Below the pieces are notes generated by a model that did not search any database, was not told the DNA's origin, and was given only the letters and a program-made list of their open reading frames with translations. From Acanthosepion lycidas (taxonomy: Eukaryota > Mollusca > Cephalopoda > Sepiida > Sepiidae), in assembly GCA_963932145.1 (NCBI GenBank), contig OZ010581.1, positions 84,521,806 to 84,585,805 of the forward strand: a stretch of DNA of 64,000 nucleotides, written 5' to 3'. A program made the translations under genes and the position numbers. Of this stretch, positions 1 to 10,069 are shown in pieces. Each line of letters opens with the position of its first letter. Position 1 is the first letter of the stretch.

Positions 1-1139
1 ACTGATAGCATGATTGGATTAGAAATTGCATTATTTTGCATTGCAACACAATTTTTGACAGTTAAGATGCTCTATTTTTTTCTGTATTACAGTAAAACAT
101 ACAGAAATCAGATTATTATAATCCATTATTGTCAGTTTATTAACAATTTAACTGAATAACATTTAATCATTAGAAATCTATTTCAGTTCCTTTTATGTCT
201 TAGTCGCTCAGGTTACCTTAACATTAGTAGATACTATTCATAAATTCTACTTTTGCAGGTTTCCATTTTTAAGTAAATATAACAAGAATGGTGCTATCAG
301 ATGAATACTGATTTATTGATCTCAACAATCATGCACTTTTGCTTGTTCATTGCATTATTAGTACTGTTCTCTTTATGATTTGATGCATCTGCTTTTCAGT
401 CTCTACTCATACAAAGTGTCTTTCCAGAAATGTTTATATACACACACACATGCTTCATACTTGTTGAAGAGAAGATGGAGCACCTTTAATTTTCACTGTA
501 ATGTAAGGGGTTAACAAACAATTGGACAGTCTTCAATACCTACTACATTCATCAAGTTTAATATGAATTCTTATGGGCATGTTCAAAAGACAAATTTCAT
601 ACTGGGACACTAGCTATTGTAATTGGCTAACTAATTAACCATAGAAATTAAAAATGGGAAATACTTAAGGCGAGAAAGAGCTATATCGATAGATAAGACT
701 GAGCGACATTAAAAAGAATTTATTTTATTTACAAAAGAAAGATACTTTTTGCAAAAAACAGAAAATCTGTAAGAAAAAAAAAGCGAGACTGATTCTGTCA
801 AAATTAATTAATGTCGCGATAAGAGTGACGCGCCAAACGAAACAGAATTCTGAAAGAAAAACAAAGCCAACCAACGCATGCGACCATAAAAATAATTTCG
901 TCCTGAGGCCACCCTGGAGACTAGATATTAATTATCTTTCAGAAATATCATTTAACTTTAATTCCTAGTTCCAGCGAGGGAAGCCATCTGGTATATGCAC
1001 AAATCTTGACTTGAGAAGGAAAATCGAAAAGAGGATCATTATTATTGCAAACTGTTGACGTCATACATAGCATCTCGAAAATGAGCATCTGGTGATAAGA
1101 GAATTTTAAGGCATGAGAAAAATAAAAGAATTTAATCAT
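1..1139. other. AT-rich sequence, no gene recognised
   Basis: I see no coding region, RNA gene or complete mobile element here. The short minus-strand open frame at 948-1139 has no recognisable motif. Bases 700-920 have a retroelement-like feel (A-rich with scattered GC islands), but nothing supports a family call. Confidence 0.5.
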
Positions 1140-1999
1140 CAGGTAAACATGACCACCCAGTTAAACGTTGACTAGTGGAGAACCCAGGTATTGGGTTTTT
1201 TGACAATGATTAATGAGTCAGTAGAGGTCCAGGCTAAGTGGATTTGGAATGTGATAAAGAATTAATTGGCAATCTGGGATTTGTAAATGTTTTGGCCAAA
1301 GGAAAAAGAAAAAAAGGATTTTGTAAACAAAATTCTGGAATAATTCTAAGAGGGCTGGTCTAGCCACACCCACGCTGCTGAGAGATCCAAATGGTAGCAT
1401 GGGTGATAGGCGGAGGTGATTGTATGAGGAAGACGGAGAAGTTGTTAACACCCACTGAGGGGATTGGTATGAGATACCAATGTGAGAGAGGAAGAGTCTA
1501 GGAGGATAACTCTCCTCCGACCTTCTCTCACGGACAAAGGGAGAAACCCCCGAAATGGAAAGTGATTAATCTTCCAAAAATGGGAAGTATTAGGTTGGTG
1601 CAAAAATAATGTCGTTTTCTCACATAGTAACATGCGAGAAAACGACATTATTTTTGCACCAACCTAATAATTAATTTTCCTGGCCTAAGAACAAAGAGAA
1701 TTCTTGTTGGGAATTGAGAATTGTCAAGGAACCCAAACCACATCAGGCCCCCACACTGAATTTGGGTGGGTGGCCATATAAACGAACGTCTCGAAGCAGC
1801 TAGTCAGGAAAGTTCGGAGTTGCAGTCAGTTCGAGAAGTTGGAGACCATCCTCGCTGAAGCTGACCGAAAGATTTCCACGTCCTCTCGACTTAGTCTTCC
1901 TACCAAAAGCAAGTTTTTATTGACGAACGACTTAAGAAACGCAAAAAGTGTCACGAATCCATAGAAACGTGATGGGAGAGAAACACACTCCTGTATTCA
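1140..1999 (+). mobile_element. LTR-like segment with TATA region
   Basis: Non-coding sequence with LTR or promoter character: a TATA-like stretch near 1776-1782, then a start-site-like region rich in GTTCGAG/CAGT words (1800-1870). A mariner MITE (1590-1667) sits in it. No termini, primer-binding site or protein were found, so family and limits are unknown. Confidence 0.3.
1590..1667. mobile_element. Mariner-type MITE, copy 1 (78 bp)
   Basis: Almost entirely two inverted repeats of about 37 bp, each starting TTAGGTTGGTGCAAAAATAA. It is flanked by TA on both sides, the target duplication of the Tc1/mariner superfamily. Length and ends closely resemble human MADE1, the MITE of Hsmar1. Non-coding. 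Related copies lie at 11744-11823 (80 bp) and about 4357-4436 (decayed). Confidence 0.9.
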
Positions 2000-2330
2000 A
2001 CAGATAGATTAAGATAATTGTTATTGATAGTGTTATTGAGTCAGTGTGTTGGCACGCGTGGAGTCTGCTGGCATTTCTCGAAACTCCGTGTCTGACTGAC
2101 TTGAATTAAGTCGAGCGATTTTTTTTTTTTTTTTTATAGATTTTTGGATTTTCAAATAGACTCCAGACAGCTGCGCGGAAAAAAAAGATTTGTCTCGACT
2201 TGCTACATTTTTGTTGGGTTTGGAAAAATGAAGTGATGATTGGTTAAAGGTTAATTTGGGAAAGAGTGCATCTTCCTGTGGGCGGTGACAGGCAAGTATG
2301 GAGGATTCCATAGTTTCAAATAAAAGTTAT
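2000..2330 (+). repeat. Dispersed repeat X, copy 1
   Basis: Shares a series of blocks in the same order with 19866-20176: GAGTCAGTG, ACACGCGTGGAGT, CTGACTGACTTGAATT, a GCGGGAAA/GCGGAAAA block, GTGATTGGTTAA, and a terminal block with a near-palindrome (TATGGAGGATTCCATA). A shorter match lies at 4615-4700. Probably the 3' non-coding end and LTR start of an LTR element. The family is not recognised. Confidence 0.55.
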
Positions 2331-2824
2331 TTAAGCTGGGTAAAGATTTCTGAACACGTGTACTTCTGAATAACATGACCCACTGCTTTTTCTATTACTT
2401 TTCGTTCAAAATTTCTTGTATTATACACAAGAAAATACGGTGCAAGAATTCTCTTTGCGGAGAATGTCTTTCTCTAAACCAGCAATATTTATCTCATTCA
2501 AATATAATTTTTGAGACAGAGATATTATTGTGAACAAGGTGCCAGAGGTTCTTAGCAATATATATCGGTAATTTCGGAATATAAACATAATAAATATTTA
2601 TTTATTTGACTTCAATTGGTATCCTTTGTAATTCGGCTCAGCGAAAGTTCGCCCAGCTGGGTATTTGTTAGGTTAAAAGTCAGGCTTTGGTAGTACTTAC
2701 TCATCGTCTTGTTGGGTGATGTCAGGAATGTGATTACTTTGGAAATAAGTGCAGCGTCAGTCTGCGGCATATTCTCGGTCCTCAGAAGAGAGAGAAAATA
2801 TCTGGAGCGGGCCGTGGGTTTACG
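2331..2824. other. Intervening sequence, no gene seen
   Basis: Non-coding, moderately AT-rich up to 2600, then more mixed. It may belong to neighbouring retroelement remnants, but no motif supports this. Confidence 0.4.
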
Positions 2825-4040
2825 TGTTGTTAATTCCTGCTAGAAGAAGGTCCACTACAAGAACATGGCGGACTCAAAGATTGAATCCACCATAAAGAAG
2901 TGTAAAGAAAACCAACAAGACTGATATCTAGATACAAACAAGTATATGTATTAAACAACAAAATTTACAATGGACATAGACATTAACATTCGTGTTTGTG
3001 TGTGAACGTAAAGAGTTTGTATTTTCGTGAACGTATGTACGTGTATGTGTGTATAATGTTCATGGCGTCTCCCACAAATGGGAAGACGCAATCTTCAGCG
3101 AGACCTTACATTGTAGATGTCTTCGCTGAAAATGAAGAAATGAAAAAGAGAACGACGCAAGAAATCGCATAGTATTTATAGTGTAGGGAGAGCGTCCCCT
3201 AGTGAACAGTTTGGACAATTAAGGAGGCATTAACTCCGACAAACTTAAGCTTAGTTTCTTCACGCATCACAGCTGCTTTCTTCTTTCGTTTCTGCCTGTT
3301 TATATTCACTGAAGGAAGGGCTCCAGATTACTGGTGCATAGCTTGGTTACGTCATCTATATATACAAATGTGAAGCTTAATCCACGCAGCACTTCATCAA
3401 GGACTGGGCGGCGTTTCTGAGCCCGAAAGGCATTCGCGTGAATTCATAAAAACCAAAAGTTGTTGTTACAGCTGTTTTGTTTACAAGCTTAATGGCTAGG
3501 GTCTGTATTATTTCATCAGTATTGGAATGTATTGTCGCATTCTTCTGTGATACACTATTCAACGACATAGTTGGTTCGTTCTCCCCTATCTTATCCGCAA
3601 TTTCTGACAGATTTTGCAAATTTATGTCATCTGGGAGATAAGCTAAGATTTGCACTGTTTGTGTTAAACTGATCTAACCATAGCTGTTGTAACACTGCGT
3701 CTGACATTGAGTTATTTACCAGTAATACGCGCATTTTCCTTAACAACTACGATGGCTTGCTGGATCCCAAAGATGGGTTATTGAAAAGATCTCTCAATCT
3801 CCTTTTTTCCGTCCCCTGCAATATCGCATCTCTCAATGTGTCATATGGCCTCTCCGAGGGTACGTTACTCAGTAATTCTGAAACTTCAGAACGTACGCAA
3901 AACGGACAGATTGAGAGGTGATTCTTTTTGCGTTAAAAATCGCATGTACTTGCGCAACCCAGGTCTGCATGTTAATGATGTACGCCGGTAAATTCATCAT
4001 TATTGCTGCTTCAGGGAAAGTATTATTCTGTTCCGCCATT
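2825..4040 (-). mobile_element. Broken Gypsy element: gag and RT scraps plus probable 3' LTR
   Basis: Minus strand. A Gag-like start near 4038 resembles the Gag at 6467-7279 (shared words include FNAKR/FNTRN, PYDTL, LRDLFNN/LHDLFNN, LLRKM). A reverse-transcriptase scrap with FTRMPFGLRNA follows. The probable 3' LTR is 2825-3208: TG start at 3208, TATAAATA near 3175-3190, end near 2825. Most of pol is absent and there are many breaks, so this is an old fossil of the same family as the element at 5706-7975. Confidence 0.7.
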
Positions 4041-4356
4041 ATTACTCAGTGTACTATAAAAATTAACAGTACGTGGTTACTTTGATTTCTCTTGGCGCGC
4101 TTTTGTCTCTCACGTGACATTTGAATAGGCCAGATGGCGGTCAATTTGAAATTTTAGCGGCCGGTTTAGCGTTTATTGGCGGCAGTATGGGGGCTGAATT
4201 GGCGGCAGTTTTTATTCAAGGCAATTGTTTATTCCTGGTCACCAAGAAATTACTTTGTGAAAAATTTCTACTTCGAAAATTTAGTCGTCATGGTTAATAA
4301 TTGGCACGACAGTTGCCTTTGAACGTTGGTCTTTTTTTATAACGTTGGGATTATCA

Positions 4357-4436
4357 ATTTTGTTGCAGGATAATAATTTCGTTTTCTAATATATGTTACT
4401 ATGTGAGAGAACGAAATTATTTTTGCACCAACCTAA
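4357..4436. mobile_element. Mariner-type MITE, decayed copy
   Basis: The right arm (4395-4436) is well kept, ending TTTTTGCACCAACCTAA next to TA. The left arm is degraded but still matches AATTTCGTTTTCT. Same family as 1590-1667 and 11744-11823, and older to judge by its divergence. Confidence 0.75.
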
Positions 4437-5140
4437 TACAAGAATGAGAATAAAGATTCATAAACATCTTCTTTCAAAACATAACAATTGAATTTATTAG
4501 TGTTTGGTATACATGCATGAATACTGAGTGAAAAGGTAGGACAGAGTCGTGTCCCTTTGATTAGGTAATAGTTGTATCTGAGTACAATGGTTTCTCGTTG
4601 ATATTTTGTATGAAAGTAGGATGTTACTTACCAGATAGGAAGAGTGCATTTCCTAAAAAGAGGAAAGGCTGGTTTGTTATGGAAGATTCCACAAAGTGGT
4701 TTCATTATTTCATAGAACTTATTTTTAATTAGTATTTTTGTCTTTGTTATTAACACAATGTTTCAACAAATACATTCTTCGGCCTTCCTTAAGCATATGT
4801 TGATAAAAAGTGGGTACAACAGACATGTGAGAAAATATCAAACAAAACATTATATTAATTACAACAATTATGAAAGTAATAGCCTGAATAGAATATTGAA
4901 TAAATTATTTTTCATTTAGTTTGCAAGTTTTAATTTATTTTTTTTCAATTGATAATTGTTTTTCTATTCATTGGTGTAAGAAAATTATTTTGAAAAAAAT
5001 TGTATTATATTTAAATTATTTCAAGTTTTAAACTGATTCAAGAAGAAACTATTGATTTTTTTAAAGGAAAATACAGATAACTGGATTTTACTTTTATTTA
5101 ATAAACAAAATTTAACAGTTATTAGGGTAGTTATTGATAC
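4437..5140. other. AT-rich sequence, no gene
   Basis: Very AT-rich with many short poly-A and poly-T runs. Contains the third, short match to repeat X just after the MITE (4615-4700, ending in a GGAAGATTCCACA block). Nothing else is recognised. Confidence 0.5.
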
Positions 5141-5141
5141 C

Positions 5142-5207
<66 letters not shown>

Positions 5208-5208
5208 A
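5141..5208. repeat. Compound microsatellite (TG)n(TA)n(GA)n
   Basis: Consecutive TG, TA and GA dinucleotide runs, directly visible. Confidence 0.95.
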
Positions 5209-5408
5209 CATGTGAACTAACATTAATAAAGTTAACAGTTCAAATCTGCACTCAGGCTATAGCTCTTTCTCATCCTTATAATAATATACAAATGGCACTT
5301 ACTATTTGAATTTAATCAAATTATTCAGCAACTGACTTGTTATCACAAGTTATCACATTTTTGGCCCAGTTTCTATATTAAAACACTTTAGTACTTACCT
5401 ACGGCAAA

Positions 5409-5526
5409 CATAACATTTACACATCCACAAAACATATTGACTTTAATGCAATGTTACTTTACTACTGGGAGTAGTAGAGTAACATTTCATTAAAGTCACT
5501 GATTTTGTGGAAGTGTAAACGTTATG
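5409..5526. repeat. Long imperfect inverted repeat (possible MITE)
   Basis: Two arms of about 56 bp, beginning CATAAC and ending GTTATG, pair with a handful of mismatches around a very short GGGA centre. No clear target duplication. It could be a palindromic MITE or a local inverted duplication. Confidence 0.7.
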
Positions 5527-5705
5527 ACTCTTACTGGTTCATTCATTGTATTATAACTGGTAAGTTTTATGTTATTATTTCTAGTGTAGAATCAGATTCC
5601 TACATTTTTTTTAAATCTTAAATTTTGTGCAAGTTAAACACATAGAGGCTCCCAACCAAATATAACAACTGATGTATTTTGATTGGTTGTAAAATATTAA
5701 TTAGG

Positions 5706-7975
5706 TGTCGTCAACTACGTCCGAAGGTACCGACCCCTCTAGTTGACGCCATAAAATGTAAACATGTTCACGAGCCTCACCACGTGACCAAGAGAACTAA
5801 TAAAAACGAAACTTCGACGCGACTTGGTCAGTGGGCACTTAAAATATTGAACCAATTCACTTGACTTCATTGGAAATCAACACAGCAAAGGAGACGAACT
5901 TTATCTTCAATACAACAACAAACCTTGTCAACCATTTCCAGGCTTAACGCTCACCCCCACAAAATATTCTATTCCACAAGAAGAATCTCTGGTTAATGAG
6001 CGATAACTCTATAACAATCAGTGAGTTAAAAACAGTACTTTTTTTCTATTTAATACAAAAACAACTGTTTAATTTTCCTATAAAAACAAATATAGCTAAC
6101 TACACCTTCTCATTTTCACACATACAGTACATTAACTCAAATTCTTTCAGTAACACACACCAAAGAACTCTATTATGTTTATCAACTTTTGCACTATATA
6201 TTATGTATTTGTTGTGTTTATAAAAAATATTTATTGTTGAACAAATTCATAATTTCTTCTACTTGATTATTTCTCTTGTTGTTGTCTTTGTTACATTTGA
6301 TATTGTAAAAATTGTAGAGGATCAGTTTTTATTTCTATTTATAACCAATACAAATTGGCTGACCCACCATAAATTGGTGACACCGAAGTTCAAATGTGCA
6401 AAGCAATATTTTAAAAACAGCATTTTATAAGAGAAATACTTTAGTTGTCACGTTTTAAACGAAATAATGGAAAATTCTACCAGCGAACATATTGAAGCGG
6501 CAATTTCCATCAGTCTACCGATGTACAACCACACCAACGTTCAAGTGTGGTTTGCGCAGTTAAACGTAATTTTTAATACAAGAAATGTTACGTCCCAACA
6601 TGCCCGTTACGCTTTTGTAGTTGAGAAACTTCCCTCAGATGTAGCATTAGAGGTAGCAGACCTCCTCAGTGAAGTTCCGGCGGAGAAACCGTATGATACT
6701 TTGAAAGATGCTATACTATACCGCACGGGCGAATCAGAGGAACGTCGGTTGCACGATTTGTTTAATAACCTTCATTTGGGACACTATAAACCTTCCCAAT
6801 TGCTTAGAAAGATGAAAGTTTTACTAGGTGACAGTACCATGTCTGACACAGTCCTCCGTAAACTATGGATGGATAAACTGAGCCCACAAACGTCACAAAT
6901 ATTAGTGTCACACCCGGACGATTTGGACCTACAGCGATTGGCAGAAATCGCTGACAAAATATATGAGAATAAACCTCCGGGAACTGCTTCTGCGACACCG
7001 TTACAACCTATTGTCTCTTTAGTCCGTGACTCACAAGAGTTATCGAAAATTAAAGATTGTATAGCCGAACTTACCTCACAGTTACAAGCTCTACAAACCG
7101 CTATGCATCAACAAAATCGCCACACAACAATTTCACTAGACGACCACGTCCATCACATCATACTAGGCGAAGATCACGTTCCACATCCAGAAGCTGGCCT
7201 ATATTTAATACCTGTTGGTATCATTTTAAATACGGACAACAAGCGCGGCATTGTACGAAACCGTGTAACTTCGACATGAACGCAGCTAAGGATTACAACA
7301 CACAGCAGCCGGGAAACGACTATCCCGGCAACAAGTAGAGACGTTTGCTGCCGGAGTGAAGCCAAAAAGTCGACTCTTTTACATCCGAGATGAGAACTCC
7401 GGCTACTTGTTTTTAGTGGACACTGGGGCACAAATTAGTGTAATAACAGCCAAGCCTAATATGTTGACTAGAAAGACAGATTATACATTACAAGCGGCGA
7501 ATGGATCTTCAATCCAGACATATGGTGAAACCTCATTAACCCTAAATCTGGGATTTAGGCGATCTTTTCCGTGGGTATTCACGATAGCCCAAGTTCGAAC
7601 CCCAATCCTAGGAGCGGATTTCCTCGCCCACTTTAACTTGTCCGTTAATATGTCTTCCCTTTCTTTGGAGGATAAAACGACCAACATTACAAGGAAAGGA
7701 ATTGCATCTATCTATACGAGCACATGTATCAGCGCAACTCTACCTGAAGCCAACGGAATGCGGGATCTGTTACAAAAATATTCACAAATTACAACATCAT
7801 TCCGGTATACAGAAACCGTTCGTCACAATGCTGAGCACCATATTTATACTACGGGCCCACCCACGCATTCATCTCCACGGCGATTGAGGCCTGATAAATA
7901 TAAACTGGCGAAAGCCGAGTTTCAGCACATGCTGGACCTCGGTATTTCAGAGTGTTTGAGTGTCAATTTGAGGAC
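5706..7975 (+). mobile_element. Truncated Ty3/Gypsy element A (5' LTR, gag, protease)
   Basis: Order: putative 5' LTR 5706-6372 (TGTCG start); primer-binding site at 6375 (TGGTGACACCGAAG, close to the TGGTGACCCCGACGTG used by many animal Gypsy elements); Gag 6467-7279 (about 270 residues); retroviral-type aspartic protease from 7356 (LVDTGAQISVI, later ILGADFL); then the lead-in to reverse transcriptase, RPDKYKLAKAEFQHML. RT core, RNase H and integrase are missing downstream, where mariner sequence begins. A fossil with few breaks in what remains. Confidence 0.85.
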
Positions 7976-8292
7976 AGTGCAAAGGAATCTGAAAGAGTTG
8001 GAATAAGTCTAATACTGATTACAAAGGTGATGGCAACATTATGCCTCCATTCATCTTCCCACAGGGATTCAGACTCAACATGGAGGCCTACATCAAGTAC
8101 TGTAGTTCTGCCGTGGGTCAAGAGGGTGGTTGCTTGAAGACCCTATGTCTGGCAACAGGAGTCTGTACCATGGCACACAAGTAAAAAACACAATCATGGC
8201 TGTTGGACAATTTCTGCGACAACATCACCCTTTACATCTGGCTGCCTATCACTCCAGACTGTAACCCCCTTGAGGTCATGATTGAAGCCAAT
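7976..8292 (+). pseudogene. Mariner transposase remnant
   Basis: Translating 8035-8290 gives PPFIFPQGFRLNMEAYIKY, then TQSWLLDNFCDNITLYIW, then PDCNPLE. This matches the mariner DDE domain between the second and third catalytic acids (family pattern: QGLRVN.AYIE ... AHKAKRTQ.WL..NF.D.I.P..WPP.SPD.NPLD). A TAA stop follows MAHK near 8182, and the DSAP segment is changed. The upstream words LRTVQRNLKELE (7957-8003) might be a helix-turn-helix remnant. If so, this is an internally deleted copy. No terminal repeats were identified. Confidence 0.75.
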
Positions 8293-9878
8293 AGAAATTT
8301 TATTGAATAAATTTACTCTTTAGTATTTCAAGATATTTTTGTGTAATTTTGTTAAATATATCTGCCAACCTCTGTATCGAAATCCTTGGTTCGTTTTCTA
8401 ATTTTGACAGTACTAATTTCCTCAACTCTGCGTCTCTTTCCGATACCAGCCCTTGAACAAACACTAAGCACTTAAAATTGTCAGCGCTTGACTCTCCTAG
8501 CTTGAATTCTTCATAATGCTTATTCACATTGGCTGCGTACGTTATATAGTCTTGTCCGTCATCTTTCATCAGATTCAAACATTTCCACCCCTTGTGAAAC
8601 AAAGATGTCTTTTTACTAAATAATTCACTTAATATATTTACCGCCTCGGTAAAAGTCAACTCGCTAGTTTTTTTTTTCGGTAAAATGTAGTTTACCAATT
8701 TGTTATGCTCAGCAGTTCCTAACTTGCTTAAAAGAAGTCTAACCTTCTTTCCTTCAGACCACGAGTGGCAGTCCTCATTATACACGTCCGTACATTTTTA
8801 TAATACCCCTCAAAAGTTATCTCTTCATCCGGACTGTACGTGAATATTTCAATTGAATTCCATATTGTATTCTCTGGGAAAGAATCATTTTGTAGATTTT
8901 TCTCTTTCCTCTTCTCAGTTATTTCCAGAATTTTGTTTTGAAACTCCTTATGCAACTGTTCCATTTCTCGTTGAAACTGCGTCTGTTTAAAAGTTTTATT
9001 AAGTTTCCTCCTGTAGTTGCATCTGGAATGTTTTCTGTTGCTCTAATATTGTCATCTGTTGTTCCGTCTGGAACTTAAAAAATTCCTGGAATATATTTTT
9101 GCATTACCCCATCTTCGCAAAAAGTTTACACAATGCTTAAATATTGTAGAGGTTGGTCCTACGAATTTGCAATTCGTGACCTATTTGAGCAAACTGTCTT
9201 ATCGAGAAAAAAAAAATTCTTTTCTTAGTTGAGAATACGACTGATTTTTTTCGTCACTAAGATGACGTTTTGTCTTTCGAAAAACTTTGCCAAGTTTTTT
9301 TTTTTTTTAATGTGAATCCGAGATGTTGTCGCCGAAAATTGTGACGAGCAAGTTTTTTTTTTCTTTTTCCTACGTATGAGTACGAATTTCGTCACCAAAT
9401 AATGTAGCGAGCGAATTTTTTTTTGTCTTCCACCGTATGAATCCGAATCCCTTCGCCGAATAATACTGTGGCGAACGCAATTTTTTTTTTTCGTATGAGT
9501 TTGAGCTTTTTGAGTTTTTTTTCCGTATGAGCTTTCTTTTTTTTTTTTTTGTTATGGCGGGTGAATTTTTTTTTCTTCCTCCGTATGAATCCGAATACCT
9601 CGTCGCCAAGTTGTTATGTAGTGGTTTCACATTGGAGGCTTGTATTTGTACTAAGTCGGTCCTAAAATAGGTTCGAAGTACAAAACGTTAGGAACTTGAT
9701 ATAATATGTAATGACGCAGTAATCTAGTTGTGGTGGCTGATACTTTAATATCCGACTAACGGTCGTCCGACATCGACTGACTGACCAACTCTCTGAGCGA
9801 CTGACTTGTTACTCTTACTACTCCTACTTATTATAGGTGGGAGAGTCTATAAACTATAGAATAGGTGTGTTCCACTAT

Positions 9879-9882
<4 letters not shown>
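8293..9882 (-). mobile_element. Truncated Ty3/Gypsy element G (5' LTR, leader, gag)
   Basis: Minus strand. 5' LTR 9612-9882 begins TGTTATAGTGG and ends ATAACA (inverted TGTTAT...ATAACA ends). Two or three bases inside lies TGGCGACGAGG, a primer-binding-site-like sequence. A T-rich leader with degenerate repeats follows (9180-9611), then Gag at 8300-8964 with FKCLVFVQGLVSERDAELR, a signature shared with elements C and F. Pol is absent, cut off near the mariner remnant. A fossil with several breaks. Confidence 0.8.
9180..9611 (-). repeat. Degenerate repeats of the LTR-end/PBS unit in the leader of G
   Basis: On the minus strand, variants of TTGGCGACGAGG followed by a CGGATTCATACGG-like tail and a run of A recur about every 60-80 bases (for example near 9330, 9390, 9450 and 9601). 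A similar series occurs in element C at 15420-15569. This looks like tandem multiplication of the LTR/primer-binding junction. Confidence 0.65.

Positions 9883-9937
<55 letters not shown>
9883..9937. repeat. (TA)n microsatellite
   Basis: An uninterrupted TA run directly abutting the outer end of the LTR of element G. Confidence 0.95.
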
Positions 9938-9939
<2 letters not shown>

Positions 9940-10069
9940 GCTAATAGATTTCCATTTTCTAGCTGCATGAAATGCATTCATCTAACAATTTGGCTGATTA
10001 AAGTATCATTTTAATTATAAACAAATACTAAGAATTGAAGTGTGTTATTTACAATTATTTATCTTCTGT

